DNA of 64,000 nt from Palsa-504 sp963847965 (GCA_963847965.1 CAWKCG010000039.1:1-64000); one strand, 5' to 3'. Positions 26,338-35,506 are shown, counted from the stretch's first letter. Numbers and translations: made by a program. Notes: generated by a model not told the origin, from the letters alone.

Positions 26338-27853
26338 GTGGCCGAGCCGGACACGCTGGCGCCCGAGGAGGCGGCCGCCCCTGCTGGTCCGGCTGGCGGG
26401 CCGGACCGGGCTGAGCGCGGGTGATCCGGCGGTGGGCCAGCTCACCCGGCTGTGCGGGTTCTTGCCGCTGGCGATCGGGATGGTGGCCCGCCAGTTGCAC
26501 CATCACCCCGCCTGGGCGCTGTCCGGGCGGGCCGCCGAGCTGGCGGCGGCCCGGGACCGGCTGGAGCTGATGGCGACGGAGAACCTGTCCGTGGCCGCGG
26601 CGTTCAACCTGTCATACGAGAACCTCACCGGGGACCAGCAGCGGCTGTTCCGGCGGCTGGGGCTGCACCCGGGTACCGACATAGACGGCTACGCCGCCGC
26701 CGCGCTGGACGGCGCCGCCCTTGGCACCGCGCGACGCGGCCTGGAGGCGCTGTATGACCAGTACCTGCTGACCGAGCCTGCGCAGGGCCGGTACCGGATG
26801 CACGACCTGATCCGCGAGTACGCCCGCGCGCTGGCCGATCGCGTTGATCCGGACCGTGACCGCGAGCAGGCTACTGAACGGCTGCTGGATTACTACCAGT
26901 ATGCCGCCGCCCGCGCCGACGCCCTCATCACCAGCCAGACCCGCCGCCCCGGCCCCGCCCACGGCACGGTGCCGGCCGCGGTGCCCGGCCTGGCCGACCG
27001 GGAGGAGGCGCTGGCCTGGGCGCGTGCCGAGCGGGCCAGCCTGCTGGCCTGCCTGGACCACGCCACCGGGACCGGCCAGCACGCCCGGGTCATCGCCCTG
27101 ACCGCCGGAATCGCCGCGCTGCTCCGGCTCGATGGCCCGTGGGCTGAGGCCATCACCCGGCACGCGGCCGCGATCCAGGCCGCACGGTCTCTCGGCGACC
27201 GGCCAGGTGAGGCCGATGCCCTTAACGACCTCGGGGTGGCGCGACGGCAGACCCGTGACAGCCCGGCCGCGGCCCTGGTGCTGGAGCAGGCGCTAGGCAT
27301 CTACCGCGACCTCGGCGACCGGCTCGGCCAGGCCAACGCGCTGAGCGACCTCGGGTTCCTCTGGCGGATGACTGATGATCTTCCGGGCGCGGTCGAAGCC
27401 CTAGAGCAAGCCCTGGGCATGTACCGGGACATCGGTGACCAGCTCGGTCAGGCCGGCGCGCTCACTTTCCTGGGGGACGTGCGGCGGGCGACCGGTGATT
27501 ACCCGGCCGCGGTCCAGGCCCTAGAGCAGGCGCTGGACATCTGCCAGGACATCGGCGACCGGCTCGGGTACGCCCATGCCCTGAACTACCTCGGGGACAT
27601 CCGGCGGCTGACTGGCGATTACGCCACCGCGGCCCGGGACTTCGAGGAGGCGCTGGGCATCTACCGCGACCTCGGCGACCGGAATGGTGAGGCTAACATC
27701 CTCAATGAACTCGGGCATACGTGGCGGGCGACGGGTGATTACCCGGCCGCGGCCCGGGCCCATGAGCAGGCCCTGGACATCTTCCGTGACCTCGGCTACC
27801 GGGTCGGCCAAGCCAACGCCCTTTACCTAATCGCCGAACTAGAGTCCCGCTGA
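26338..27853 (+). CDS. Truncated NB-ARC/TPR protein, paralogue of the gene at 28612
   Basis: The frame opened at 26,207 is only partly real. GTG 26338, after GGGGAG, starts VAEPDTLAPEEAAA; one extra C in the CCCC at 26,378-26,381 then breaks the frame, after which LLVRLAGRTGL, the winged-helix part of an NB-ARC (TRLCGFLPLAIGMVARQL) and about six TPRs (ALEQALGIYRDLGDR type) follow. Compared with the gene at 28612, the HTH and the whole P-loop region are missing: the start codon region joins directly to the late NB-ARC. The upstream bases (ACAGTCTTGGCGAAGT) are shared with the paralogue. It cannot bind ATP or DNA as its paralogue would. Confidence 0.75.
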
Positions 27854-28197
27854 CATTCACCGCCGCGCGCAGGCCGGCGTGGGCTGATGCTGCGCGCAAG
27901 CCTGGTGTACTGATGATGTGTATGGTGTCAGAGTGACATACGATGTATAAGGGGTAGATTTAGGCTTAAGATATATATGGGTCAGAGGAAGGTAAAGATG
28001 CGTGCGGGACGCAGCCGGACCTTCTGCCGCGCGTAACGGCCCGGTCCGCGGACCCACAGTTTCCGGTAGGACTGTGAGTTTTCCTGTGCCCTGTTTCTCG
28101 TGGTGACCAGGCACGATGCCCCATAGCTTTCTAGGCAGAGAGCCAAACCGCAGGCCGGACGACCCGGGGACGCGGACACAGAAAGCGAGAGATCCCG
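27854..28197. other. Spacer with an AT-rich segment
   Basis: 344 bases between the truncated NB-ARC gene and a small gene. An A/T-rich stretch around 27,905-27,985 (GATATATATG and similar) stands out and may hold a promoter for 28,198 onward. No gene recognised. Confidence 0.4.
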
Positions 28198-28476
28198 ATG
28201 AACCCATACGTGATCAGCCAGCTCATCAGCAGCAGGCACGCGGACCTGGTCGCCGACGCCAGCCGGCAGCGCCAGGTCCAGCAGGCGCGCTCCGCCCGGC
28301 GGGCGGCGCTCACCACCGACCAGGCCCGGCGGCCGATCCGCCCGCTGCGCGTGGCGGCCTGGCTGCGCACGCTCGTGGCGGCGTTACGGTACGGCCGCCC
28401 AGAAGCAAGGGTCCGCAGCGCTGGAGGGGGGCGCTGCGGACCCTGTTGCGTCGGCATGCCGGCCCAGCCACGGTGA
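28198..28476 (+). CDS. Small basic protein of unknown function
   Basis: 92 residues starting MNPYVISQLISSRHADLVAD after GAGAG. The first 65 residues are an Arg/Ala-rich helix (RQRQVQQARSARRAALTT), a type of short basic protein common as single genes in actinomycetes. The last 25 residues run into the 45-bp tandem repeat region and may not be part of the original protein. It lies upstream of the NB-ARC/TPR regulator in the same direction. Confidence 0.5.
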   Translation: MNPYVISQLISSRHADLVADASRQRQVQQARSARRAALTTDQARRPIRPLRVAAWLRTLVAALRYGRPEARVRSAGGGRCGPCCVGMPAQPR

Positions 28477-28541
28477 ATGACCGGGCGGAAGACATTCGGC
28501 ACGCCGGGCCAGCCACCGTGAAGAGCCGGGCGGAAAGTCGT
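28452..28541. repeat. Two-copy 45-bp tandem repeat before the NB-ARC/TPR gene
   Basis: Copies at 28,452-28,496 and 28,497-28,541 both run CGGCAYGCCGG.CCAGCCAC and end in GCCGGGCGGAA-like sequence, with about nine differences. The second copy ends where the sequence shared with the paralogue's upstream region begins (ACAGTCTTGGCGAAG). Confidence 0.7.
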
Positions 28542-28611
28542 ACAGTCTTGGCGAAGTTCGGGCGGCGTATGCTCGGCGTGGATGCGCCGTCTGTGGGCGA
28601 GGGGAGAGGGT

Positions 28612-31143
28612 GTGGCCGAGTCGCCGGTTACCTTCGGCGACCTGCTGCGGAAAGTACGCACCCAGGCCCGGCTGACGCAGGAGGACCTGGCCGAGGCGGC
28701 AGGGCTGAGCCCGCGGTCGGTCAGCGACCTGGAGCGGGGCGTATCCACCACACCGCACAAGGACACGGTCCGGCTGCTGGCCGACGCGCTGCGGCTGACC
28801 GGCCCCGCCCGGGCCGAGTTCGAGGTGGTGGCGCGGGGCCGGGCGGCGCCTGCCGGGCCGGTCAGCGGCGGGGTCGGAGGGACGTCGGCCGTACGTGCGC
28901 TGCCGCGCGACATCGCCTCGTTTACCGGGCGGCAGCAGGAACTCCAGGAGCTGGTGGACGCCGCGGTGGGCGCGGGCGGGGTGGTGGGCATCCACGCGAT
29001 CGGCGGGATGGCCGGGGTCGGCAAGACCGCGTTCGCGGTGCACGCCGCGCACCGGCTGGCGGACCGGTTCCCCGGCGGGCAGATCTTCCTGCCGTTGCAC
29101 GGGCACACACCCGGGCAGCAGCCGGTCGATCCTGAGGACGCGCTGGCCAGCCTGCTGCTGGCCGCCGGGGTTCCGGCGGCGCAGATCCCGCCGGGGCTTG
29201 AGGCGCGGATGGCGCTGTGGCGGGACCGGCTGGCGGAGAAGCAGCTGCTGCTGGTGCTGGACGACGCGGCCAGCAGCGAGCAGGTGCTCCCGCTGCTGCC
29301 CGGCGCGGGCGGCAGCCTGGTGCTGGTCACCAGCCGCCGGCACCTGTCCGCGCTGGACGATGCGACCGCGGTCAGCCTGGACACCCTGCCGGCCGGGCGA
29401 GGCGGCAGCGCTGCTGGTCCGGCTGGCCGGCCGGGCGGGGCTGAGCCCGGACGACCCGGCGGCGGCGGAGATCACCCGGCTGTGCGGGTACCTGCCGCTG
29501 GCCATCGGGATGGTGGCCCGGCAATTGCACCACCACCCGGCCTGGAGCGCGCCCGGGCGGGCCGCCGAGCTGGCTGCGGCGCAGGACCGGCTGGAGCTGA
29601 TGGCCACCGAGAACGTCTCGGTCGCCTGCGCGTTCCACCTGTCGTACGAGGACCTCACCGCGGACCAGCAGCGGCTGTTCCGCAGGCTCGGGCTGCATCC
29701 TGGCGCGGACATCGACGGCTACGCCGCCGCCGCCCTGGACGGCACCGACCTTGCCGCGGCCCGCCGCGGCCTGGAGGCCCTGTACGACCAGTACCTGATT
29801 GCCGAGCCAGCCCAGGGCCGGTACCGGCTGCACGACCTGATCCGCGAGCATGCCCGCGCGCTGGCCGGCCGCTTGACCCGGACCGGGACCGCGACGGTGC
29901 GGCCACGCGGTTGCTGAATTACTACCAGCACACCGCCGCCCGGGCCGACGCCCTCATCACCCGCCAGACCCGGCCCGCCGCGGCCGCCTCGGACAGCACG
30001 ATCCCGGCCGCGGTTCCCGCCCTGGCCGACGATCAGCAGGCGCTGGCCTGGCTCCGCGCCGAGCGCGCCAGCCTGCTCGCCTGCCTCGACCATGCCACCC
30101 GCACCCGCACTAGCCAGGACGCCCGGGTTATCGCCCTGACCGCCGGAATCGCCGGGCTCTTGCGGCGGGACGGCCCCTGGACCGAGGCCATCACCCGGCA
30201 CACGGCCGCGATCTCGGCCGCCCGGCGCCTCGGCGACCGGCTCGGCCAGGCCACCGCCCTCAACGACCTGGGGGACGTCCGCCGGCTGACCGGTGATTAC
30301 CCGGCCGCGACCCAGGCCCTGGAGCAGGCCCTGGGCATCTACCGCGACCTCGGCGACCAGATCGGCCAGGCCAACGCCCTGAGCAACCTCGGATACCTCC
30401 GGCGGATGACCGACGACCTTCCGGCCGCGGCCCAGGCCCTGGAGCAGGCGCTGGGCATCTACCGCGACCTCGGCGACCGGCTCGGCCAGGCCAACGCGCT
30501 CCGCGAGCTGGGAGTCGTGCGGTCGGGGACAGATGATTACCCGGGCGCGGTCCCGGCGCTCGAGCAGGCGCTGGGCATCTACCGCGACCTCGGCGACCAG
30601 ATCGGCCAGGCGGCCGCCCTCAGCTTCCTCGGGGAAGTGAGACAGCGGATGACCGGTGATTACCTGGCCGCGGCCCAGGCCCTGGAGCAGGCCCTGGGCA
30701 TCTCCCGCGACGTCGGCGACCGGCCCGGTCAGGCCAGCGCCCTCTCCCGCCTCGGGGAGGTGCGGCGGATGACGGGCGAGCACCCGGCCGCGGCCCAGGC
30801 GCTGGAGCAGGCTCTGGGCCTCTTCCGCGACCTCGGCGACCGGGAGGGCGAAGCCGTCGCGCTCAACGAGAGCGGCACGCTGTACCGGGTCAGCGGTGAA
30901 CTCGCGCAGGCTGAGGAGTGTCACCGGCAGGCCCTGGACCTGGCCCGCGCGGTCGGCAGCTCCTGGGCCGAGGCGCACGCACTGGCGGGCCTGGGCCGGT
31001 GTGCCACGGCCGACGGCCACGCCGCGCAGGCCGAGGACCTGCTGCGGCAGGCGCTGGGGATATTCCAGCGGATCGGCGCGGCCGAGGCCCCGGGCCTGCT
31101 CGCCGAACTGGGCGCCCTGACCAGCCCGCCACGCGCACAGTAA
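28612..31143 (+). CDS. XRE-HTH / NB-ARC / TPR regulator (AfsR-like STAND), two compensating frameshifts
   Basis: From GTG 28612 (after GGGGAGAGGG): HTH (TFGDLLRKVRTQARLTQEDLAEAAGLSPRSVS, about 5-60), NB-ARC with P-loop GGMAGVGKTAFAVH and Walker B LLLVLDDAA, winged helix, then eight or more TPRs (QALEQALGIYRDLGDRLGQA). Between about 29,390 and 29,872 the true protein is in another frame (EAAALLVRLAGRAGLS to HDLIREHARALAGRL). One extra base near 29,390 and one missing near 29,872 restore the frame, so the open frame is continuous but scrambled for about 160 residues. STAND proteins of this layout are signal-activated ATPase switches; targets unknown. Confidence 0.85.
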   Translation: MAESPVTFGDLLRKVRTQARLTQEDLAEAAGLSPRSVSDLERGVSTTPHKDTVRLLADALRLTGPARAEFEVVARGRAAPAGPVSGGVGGTSAVRALPRDIASFTGRQQELQELVDAAVGAGGVVGIHAIGGMAGVGKTAFAVHAAHRLADRFPGGQIFLPLHGHTPGQQPVDPEDALASLLLAAGVPAAQIPPGLEARMALWRDRLAEKQLLLVLDDAASSEQVLPLLPGAGGSLVLVTSRRHLSALDDATAVSLDTLPAGRGGSAAGPAGRPGGAEPGRPGGGGDHPAVRVPAAGHRDGGPAIAPPPGLERARAGRRAGCGAGPAGADGHRERLGRLRVPPVVRGPHRGPAAAVPQARAASWRGHRRLRRRRPGRHRPCRGPPRPGGPVRPVPDCRASPGPVPAARPDPRACPRAGRPLDPDRDRDGAATRLLNYYQHTAARADALITRQTRPAAAASDSTIPAAVPALADDQQALAWLRAERASLLACLDHATRTRTSQDARVIALTAGIAGLLRRDGPWTEAITRHTAAISAARRLGDRLGQATALNDLGDVRRLTGDYPAATQALEQALGIYRDLGDQIGQANALSNLGYLRRMTDDLPAAAQALEQALGIYRDLGDRLGQANALRELGVVRSGTDDYPGAVPALEQALGIYRDLGDQIGQAAALSFLGEVRQRMTGDYLAAAQALEQALGISRDVGDRPGQASALSRLGEVRRMTGEHPAAAQALEQALGLFRDLGDREGEAVALNESGTLYRVSGELAQAEECHRQALDLARAVGSSWAEAHALAGLGRCATADGHAAQAEDLLRQALGIFQRIGAAEAPGLLAELGALTSPPRAQ

Positions 31144-31343
31144 GCCACGGCGGCGTCCCGTCGCACCGGGCGTCTGGGTTGAGCGCATCCGATCGGCCGT
31201 CCGGCCGGGAAGAAGAGAAGAGGGGAGAGGAGGAGGCGCCGGACCCCGGCGCTTTACGCGAGGCTTGCCGTGGGGCACGACCCTAGCGTTAACTGAAGTC
31301 TCAGCAAGCTCTGAGCTAGCTCTCCGCCGGCTCCGGGACGGTA

Positions 31344-31386
31344 TGTTTGAGCAGGGCGGACGAGATGTTTGAGAGGGGGCGGACGA
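31344..31386 (+). repeat. Imperfect direct repeat upstream of the secreted-protein gene
   Basis: TGTTTGAGCAGGGCGGACGA at 31,344-31,363 is nearly repeated at 31,366-31,386 (TGTTTGAGAGGGGGCGGACGA). The copies start 22 bases apart, about two helical turns, and lie 150-190 bases before the gene, as regulator-binding sites might. The rest of the 31,144-31,536 gap holds only a possible promoter. Confidence 0.5.
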
Positions 31387-31459
31387 AGCCGGATGATGAG
31401 GCGAGAGGCGGGCACAGCCGCACCACTACGCACAACTTAGCCAAAATGTTACCAAGAAC

Positions 31460-31489
31460 TTGCAACTTCTTAGGTTCTTCGCGCATATA
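31460..31489 (+). promoter_or_regulatory. Possible promoter of the secreted-protein gene
   Basis: TTGCAA (31,460) and CATATA (31,484) are separated by 18 bases, in a locally AT-rich stretch ending 47 bases before the start codon. The match to housekeeping promoters is moderate. Confidence 0.35.
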
Positions 31490-31536
31490 TACCTGTAGGG
31501 GACTAAGACTCAAGTCACGGGCGGAAAGGTTTGCAC

Positions 31537-32766
31537 ATGCACAGACTCATAGGAGCCGTATGCCGCCGTTCGGCGGGCATGACGGCAGGATTGATCCTGA
31601 CCGGCGGTGTCGTCGGGGGCGTCATGCTGACACCTGGCGCGGCGTACGCCGATACCATGTCGGTCGCGATCACAGGCGTATCGCAGTCACAGGGCTTTGG
31701 CGGGACGACGCTCAACGTCCAGGTTTCGGTCACCGGCGCAACCTCCGCACTGAGCGGGGACTTCTCGGTCTCCGGAGCCGGCGGTGGCTGCAATGGCGGG
31801 TTCGGCGGCGGGTTCGGCATGCCGGGTGGCGGTGCCCAATCCGGATCCGGATCCGGTAGCTGCTCCATCCGCGGCGTGACGGCCGGGTCGTACTCGCTGA
31901 CCGCTAGCTACGACGGCGCGACCAGCACCGGGTACCCGGTGACGGTCGCGGGCGCCCCGACACCCACTCCGCCGCCGACGCCGACGCCGCCTGCGCCGAC
32001 CGGGAACGCTCCGGCGTTCACCGCGGACTCACCGGCGACCTCGGTGAACGGCCAGTCGTACAGCTACCAGTTCCAGGCCAACAACTCGGCCAGCTTCGAG
32101 CTGGTCGGGGCCCCGAGCTGGCTGAGCATCGGGTCCAACGGGAGCCTGTTCGGCACGATCCCGGCCGGGATCACCCAGTTCAGCTACTCGGTGAAGGCGT
32201 GGAACAACTTCGGCTTCACCATGGCCGGCCCGTTCAACGTGTTCTTCAGGAACAACTTCTTCCGGCACGAGCACGTCCACCTCAGCACCTCGCTGAGCTG
32301 CACGTCCCCGGTCTACAACGGCCACCACGGGACCTGCACGCTCTCGGTCACCAACACCGGCGGAGGCTTCGCGCCGGACGTGAACGCGCAGATCAACCTG
32401 CCGTGGCAGCTGAAGGCGGACTACTGCGGTTACAACCAGTTCTGGAATTGGGGCTCGAACTACGGCTGGAACTACGGCTACAACAACGGCTGCAGCATCT
32501 CCGGCAACACCGCGTCTGAGGACATCGGGAGCCTGTACCCGTTCCAGACCAAGTACCTGAACGTCACGTTCACCGCCCAGTCCGGCTTCAACATCTGGGG
32601 CCGGCACCGCGGGTACAACGACACGGTCCAGGTCACCGGATCCGCTTCCTCGGGATTCAACAACTTCTTCGGCAACTTCAACTACGACTACCAGTTCTTC
32701 GGGAACCGGCAGGCCTTCTCCACCACGTGGGTCACCATCATCCCGCACGGGTACTGGTGGGGGTAA
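31537..32766 (+). CDS. Secreted beta-rich protein of unknown function
   Basis: 409 residues from ATG 31537 (GGAAAGG seven to eight bases upstream; TTG 31531 is less likely). A signal peptide is clear: Arg-rich start, hydrophobic core TAGLILTGGVVGGVML, likely cleavage after AYA. Mature part: a first beta domain with Gly-rich loops and two Cys (GGGCNGG, GSCSIRG), a Pro/Thr linker (PTPTPPPTPTPP), a putative-Ig type repeat (SPATSVNGQSYSYQFQAN) and a C-terminal domain rich in Asn, Tyr, Phe and Gly (NWGSNYGWNYGYNNG). No sortase motif or catalytic signature. A surface or matrix protein is plausible. A hairpin terminator follows. Confidence 0.8.
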   Translation: MHRLIGAVCRRSAGMTAGLILTGGVVGGVMLTPGAAYADTMSVAITGVSQSQGFGGTTLNVQVSVTGATSALSGDFSVSGAGGGCNGGFGGGFGMPGGGAQSGSGSGSCSIRGVTAGSYSLTASYDGATSTGYPVTVAGAPTPTPPPTPTPPAPTGNAPAFTADSPATSVNGQSYSYQFQANNSASFELVGAPSWLSIGSNGSLFGTIPAGITQFSYSVKAWNNFGFTMAGPFNVFFRNNFFRHEHVHLSTSLSCTSPVYNGHHGTCTLSVTNTGGGFAPDVNAQINLPWQLKADYCGYNQFWNWGSNYGWNYGYNNGCSISGNTASEDIGSLYPFQTKYLNVTFTAQSGFNIWGRHRGYNDTVQVTGSASSGFNNFFGNFNYDYQFFGNRQAFSTTWVTIIPHGYWWG

Positions 32767-32790
32767 GGGCGTAGCCCGGTAAGAACGACC

Positions 32791-32821
32791 GGGGGGCGCA
32801 GGCGCGATGCCTGCGCCCCCC
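32791..32821 (+). terminator. Rho-independent terminator after the secreted-protein gene
   Basis: A 13-bp stem (GGGGGGCGCAGGC and complement) with a five-base loop is followed by GTTTCGTT. It lies 24 bases after the stop codon and may also serve the convergent gene at 32,874. Confidence 0.8.
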
Positions 32822-32873
32822 GTTTCGTTGCCCGCGACGTCGGGACGCCGCGGGCGCGCCTGATCGCGGCGGA

Positions 32874-33245
32874 TTACCAGCGCTCGACCAGGTGCTCGCG
32901 CCCGGGCGGCGGTTCGTACGGTTCCGGCCAGAAGTCCGTGACCCGGGTGATCAGGCCGCGCTCGAACTCGAAGAACGCCATCGCGTCGTCGGTGCGGTCA
33001 TCCAGGCGCCACTCGAACCACGCCACCCCGTGACGCTCGTCGGCGATGACGACCTTGCGCCGCAGGTGCCAGTCACCGGGGTACTCCTGGTTGAACCGCA
33101 GGTAGCGATCGCGGCCCCGGATGCGCTCCCGCGACTGCGGGATCTCGTAGACCACGGCGGGATCAAGCAGCGCGTACCAGGTATCCCAGTCCCTGGCCTC
33201 CAGGCTGGTAATGAAGCGCTCGACGAGCTCGCGGTGACCGCTCAC
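32874..33245 (-). CDS. NTF2-like (SnoaL-type) protein
   Basis: 123 residues with the NTF2-like pattern: MSGHRELVERFITSLEARDWDTWYALLDPAVVYEIPQ, GRDRYLRFN, then strands ending FEFERGLITRVTDFW. Such small cone-fold proteins are often isomerases, hydratases or of unknown function. It follows the acyl-CoA dehydrogenase by 12 bases in the same direction, so it may act on a related CoA or polyketide-like intermediate, but that is inference. Confidence 0.8.
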   Translation of the reverse strand: MSGHRELVERFITSLEARDWDTWYALLDPAVVYEIPQSRERIRGRDRYLRFNQEYPGDWHLRRKVVIADERHGVAWFEWRLDDRTDDAMAFFEFERGLITRVTDFWPEPYEPPPGREHLVERW

Positions 33246-33257
33246 CCGGGGACCATA

Positions 33258-34457
33258 TCAAGGGATCCGGTACTCCTCGAGCAGGCGCCGGCCGACGATC
33301 ATCTTCTGGATCTCCGCCGTGCCCTCGCCGATCAGCAGGAGCGGCACGTCCCGGTACAGGCGCTCGATCTCGTACTCCTTGGTAAAGCCGTAGCCGCCGT
33401 GGATGCGGAGGCAGTCGTCCACGACCTCCTTGGCGTACTCGGCGGCCAGGTACTTGGCCATGCCCGCCTCGAGGTCGTTGCGCTGGCCTGAGTCCTTCCT
33501 GCGCGCCGCCATCACCATCATCTGGTGCGCCGCCTCCACCTTGGTCCCCATCTCGGCCAGCTTGAACATGATCGCCTGGTGCTGCGCGATCGGCTGGCCG
33601 AACGTGCGCCGGCGCTGCGCGTAGGCGATGGCCAGCTCGAACGCGCGCAGGGCGACGCCGCAGCCGCGGGCGGCGGTGTTGACCCGGCCGACCTCGACGC
33701 CGTCCATCATCTGGTAGAAGCCCTGCCCGGTGCGGCCGCCCAGCACCCGGCTGGCCGGGATCCGCACGTCGGTGAGGATCAGCTCGGTGGTGTCGACGCC
33801 CAGGTACCCCATCTTGTGGATCTTCCCCGGCACGACCAGGCCCGGCACCGCCGGATTGAGCCCGAACCCCGGCTCCTTCTCGATCAGGAACGCGGTCAGG
33901 TTCTGGTGCGGCCGGTCGTGGCCGTCGTCGGTCCGGCACAGCACCGCCACCAGGCTGGCGGTGGCGCCGCCGGTCACCCACATCTTCTGCCCGTTGATCA
34001 CGAAGTCCTCCCCGTCGCGCACCGCCCTGGTCCGGACCGCCGCCACGTCCGAACCCAGGTCGGGCTCGGACATCGAGAAGGCGCCGCGGATCTCGCCGGC
34101 CGCCATCGCGGGGAGGAAGTAGTCGCGTTGCTCGGCGGTGCCGTGCCGGGCGATCATGTGCGCGACGATGAAGTGGGTGTTGATGATGCCCGCGACGGAC
34201 AGCCAGCCGCGGGCGAGTTCCTCCGCCACCAGGGCGTAGAGCAGCAGCGAGACCCCGAGGCCCGCATGCGCCTCCGGGATCCGCAGCCCGAACAGCCCGA
34301 GGCGCTTCATCCCGGCCACGATCTCGGCCGGGTACTCGTCCCGGCGCTCGAGCTCGGCCGCGACCGGGATGATCTCCCGGTCCACGAACTCGCGCACGGC
34401 GGCGAGGATGTCCCGCTCGGACTCGGTCAGGCCTTCGGTCTGGGCCAGGCGTCCCAT
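33258..34457 (-). CDS. Acyl-CoA dehydrogenase
   Basis: FAD enzyme oxidising acyl-CoA to enoyl-CoA. 399 residues from ATG 34457 (MGRLAQTEGLTESERDIL); the long upstream frame belongs to another frame of the lyase gene. Motifs: GAFSMSEPDLGSDV, KMWVTGGATASL, GRVNTAARGCGVALRAFELA and the C-terminal RIHGGYGFTKEYEIERLYRDV, where the catalytic base would normally be in the GEGTAEIQ segment (LLLIGEGTAEIQ, present). Substrate chain length cannot be told. It follows the CitE-like gene by five bases. Confidence 0.92.
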   Translation of the reverse strand: MGRLAQTEGLTESERDILAAVREFVDREIIPVAAELERRDEYPAEIVAGMKRLGLFGLRIPEAHAGLGVSLLLYALVAEELARGWLSVAGIINTHFIVAHMIARHGTAEQRDYFLPAMAAGEIRGAFSMSEPDLGSDVAAVRTRAVRDGEDFVINGQKMWVTGGATASLVAVLCRTDDGHDRPHQNLTAFLIEKEPGFGLNPAVPGLVVPGKIHKMGYLGVDTTELILTDVRIPASRVLGGRTGQGFYQMMDGVEVGRVNTAARGCGVALRAFELAIAYAQRRRTFGQPIAQHQAIMFKLAEMGTKVEAAHQMMVMAARRKDSGQRNDLEAGMAKYLAAEYAKEVVDDCLRIHGGYGFTKEYEIERLYRDVPLLLIGEGTAEIQKMIVGRRLLEEYRIP

Positions 34458-34462
34458 GGCGA

Positions 34463-35419
34463 TCACTCCTGCGGGGGCTCGAAGGCGGACGTGCGCGCCA
34501 GCCCCGCGGCGCGGCCCTTGGCCGCGATGACCAGGGCCATCTTGCGCGAGGCCTCGTCGATCATCTCGTCGCCGAGCATCGCAGAACCCTTCGCCCCGCC
34601 CGCCCCTGACGTAGACCAGTCGTAGGCGTCGAGGATCAGTTCCGCGTGGTCGTAGTCCTCCTGGGCCGGGGAGAAGACCTCGTTGGCCGCGGCGATCTGG
34701 TCCGGGTGCAGCACCCACTTGCCGTCGAAGCCGAGCGCGGCGGCGCGCCTGGCCACCCCAGTAAAGCCGTCGACGTTGCGGACCAGCAGGTACGGGCCGT
34801 CGATGGCCTGCAGGCCGCGGGCGCGCGCGGCGACCAGGATGCGCATGAGGACGTAGTGGTACGCGTCCGCCGGGTACCCGGACGGCTGCTCGCCGACCAC
34901 CAGCGACCTCATGTTGATCGAGGCCATGAAGTCCGCCGGGCCGAAGATGATCGTTTCCAGGCGCGGCGAGGCCGCGGCGATCGCGTCCACGTTCACCAGG
35001 CCGGCGGCGTTCTCGATCTGGGCCTCGATCCCGATCCGCCCGACCTCTAGGCCCGCCGCCTTCTCGATCTGCGTGAGCAGCAGGTCCAGCGCGCTGACCT
35101 GCCCGGCGTAGGCCACCTTGGGCAGCATGACGCAGTCCAGGTTGGCGCCGGCGCCCTCGACCACCGTGATCACGTCCCGGTACGTCCAGTGCGTGGTCCA
35201 GTCGTTGACCCGGACCGCGCGCGTCTTGCCCGCCCAGTCGCCGTGGTTGAGCGCGTCGACGACGGCGTGCCTGGCGCTCTCCTTGACCAGCGGCGCGACC
35301 GCGTCCTCCAGGTCGAGGAACACCTCGTCGGCGGGCAGGGTCTGGGCCTTCGCGACAAAGCGTGGGTTGCTGGCCGGCACGGCCAGGCACGAGCGGCGCG
35401 GGCGCGGGGCGATGGTCAC
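34463..35419 (-). CDS. HpcH/HpaI-CitE family CoA lyase
   Basis: 318 residues from GTG 35419. TIM-barrel CoA-ester lyase: RSCLAVPASNPRFVAKA, the metal-binding LDLEDAVAP (as VFLDLEDAV), the Arg-rich VRVND, and MLPKVAY are characteristic of citrate-lyase beta / malyl-CoA or beta-methylmalyl-CoA lyase relatives. The WVLHPDQIAAANEVF motif is the typical C-terminal end. With the dehydrogenase and the NTF2-like gene it forms a three-gene minus-strand operon, probably for breakdown of a branched or hydroxylated acyl-CoA. Confidence 0.88.
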   Translation of the reverse strand: MTIAPRPRRSCLAVPASNPRFVAKAQTLPADEVFLDLEDAVAPLVKESARHAVVDALNHGDWAGKTRAVRVNDWTTHWTYRDVITVVEGAGANLDCVMLPKVAYAGQVSALDLLLTQIEKAAGLEVGRIGIEAQIENAAGLVNVDAIAAASPRLETIIFGPADFMASINMRSLVVGEQPSGYPADAYHYVLMRILVAARARGLQAIDGPYLLVRNVDGFTGVARRAAALGFDGKWVLHPDQIAAANEVFSPAQEDYDHAELILDAYDWSTSGAGGAKGSAMLGDEMIDEASRKMALVIAAKGRAAGLARTSAFEPPQE

Positions 35420-35452
35420 CCCTCTATTGTCGAGGCGATGCGCTGGACGTGC

Positions 35453-35505
35453 ACCACCGGTCGTTCGGCATAAAAAGATTTTGATTTTTCCGAACGAGCG
35501 GTGGT
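35453..35505. repeat. Dispersed repeat R1, copy 3: complete inverted repeat
   Basis: Left arm ACCACCGGTCGTTCGG (35,453-35,468) and right arm CCGAACGAGCGGTGGT (35,490-35,505) pair in 15 of 16 positions. The 21-base loop (ATAAAAAGATTTTG in its centre) is almost pure A/T, very unusual in this genome. It fills most of the gap between the CoA lyase and the M20 peptidase genes and ends one base before the peptidase stop codon. Confidence 0.85.
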
Positions 35506-35506
35506 T

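Noticed and set aside
28452..28541. CRISPR array
   Set aside because: Only two adjacent 45-bp copies without spacers; the 21-bp repeats at 50,375 also lack spacers. No cas genes in the window.
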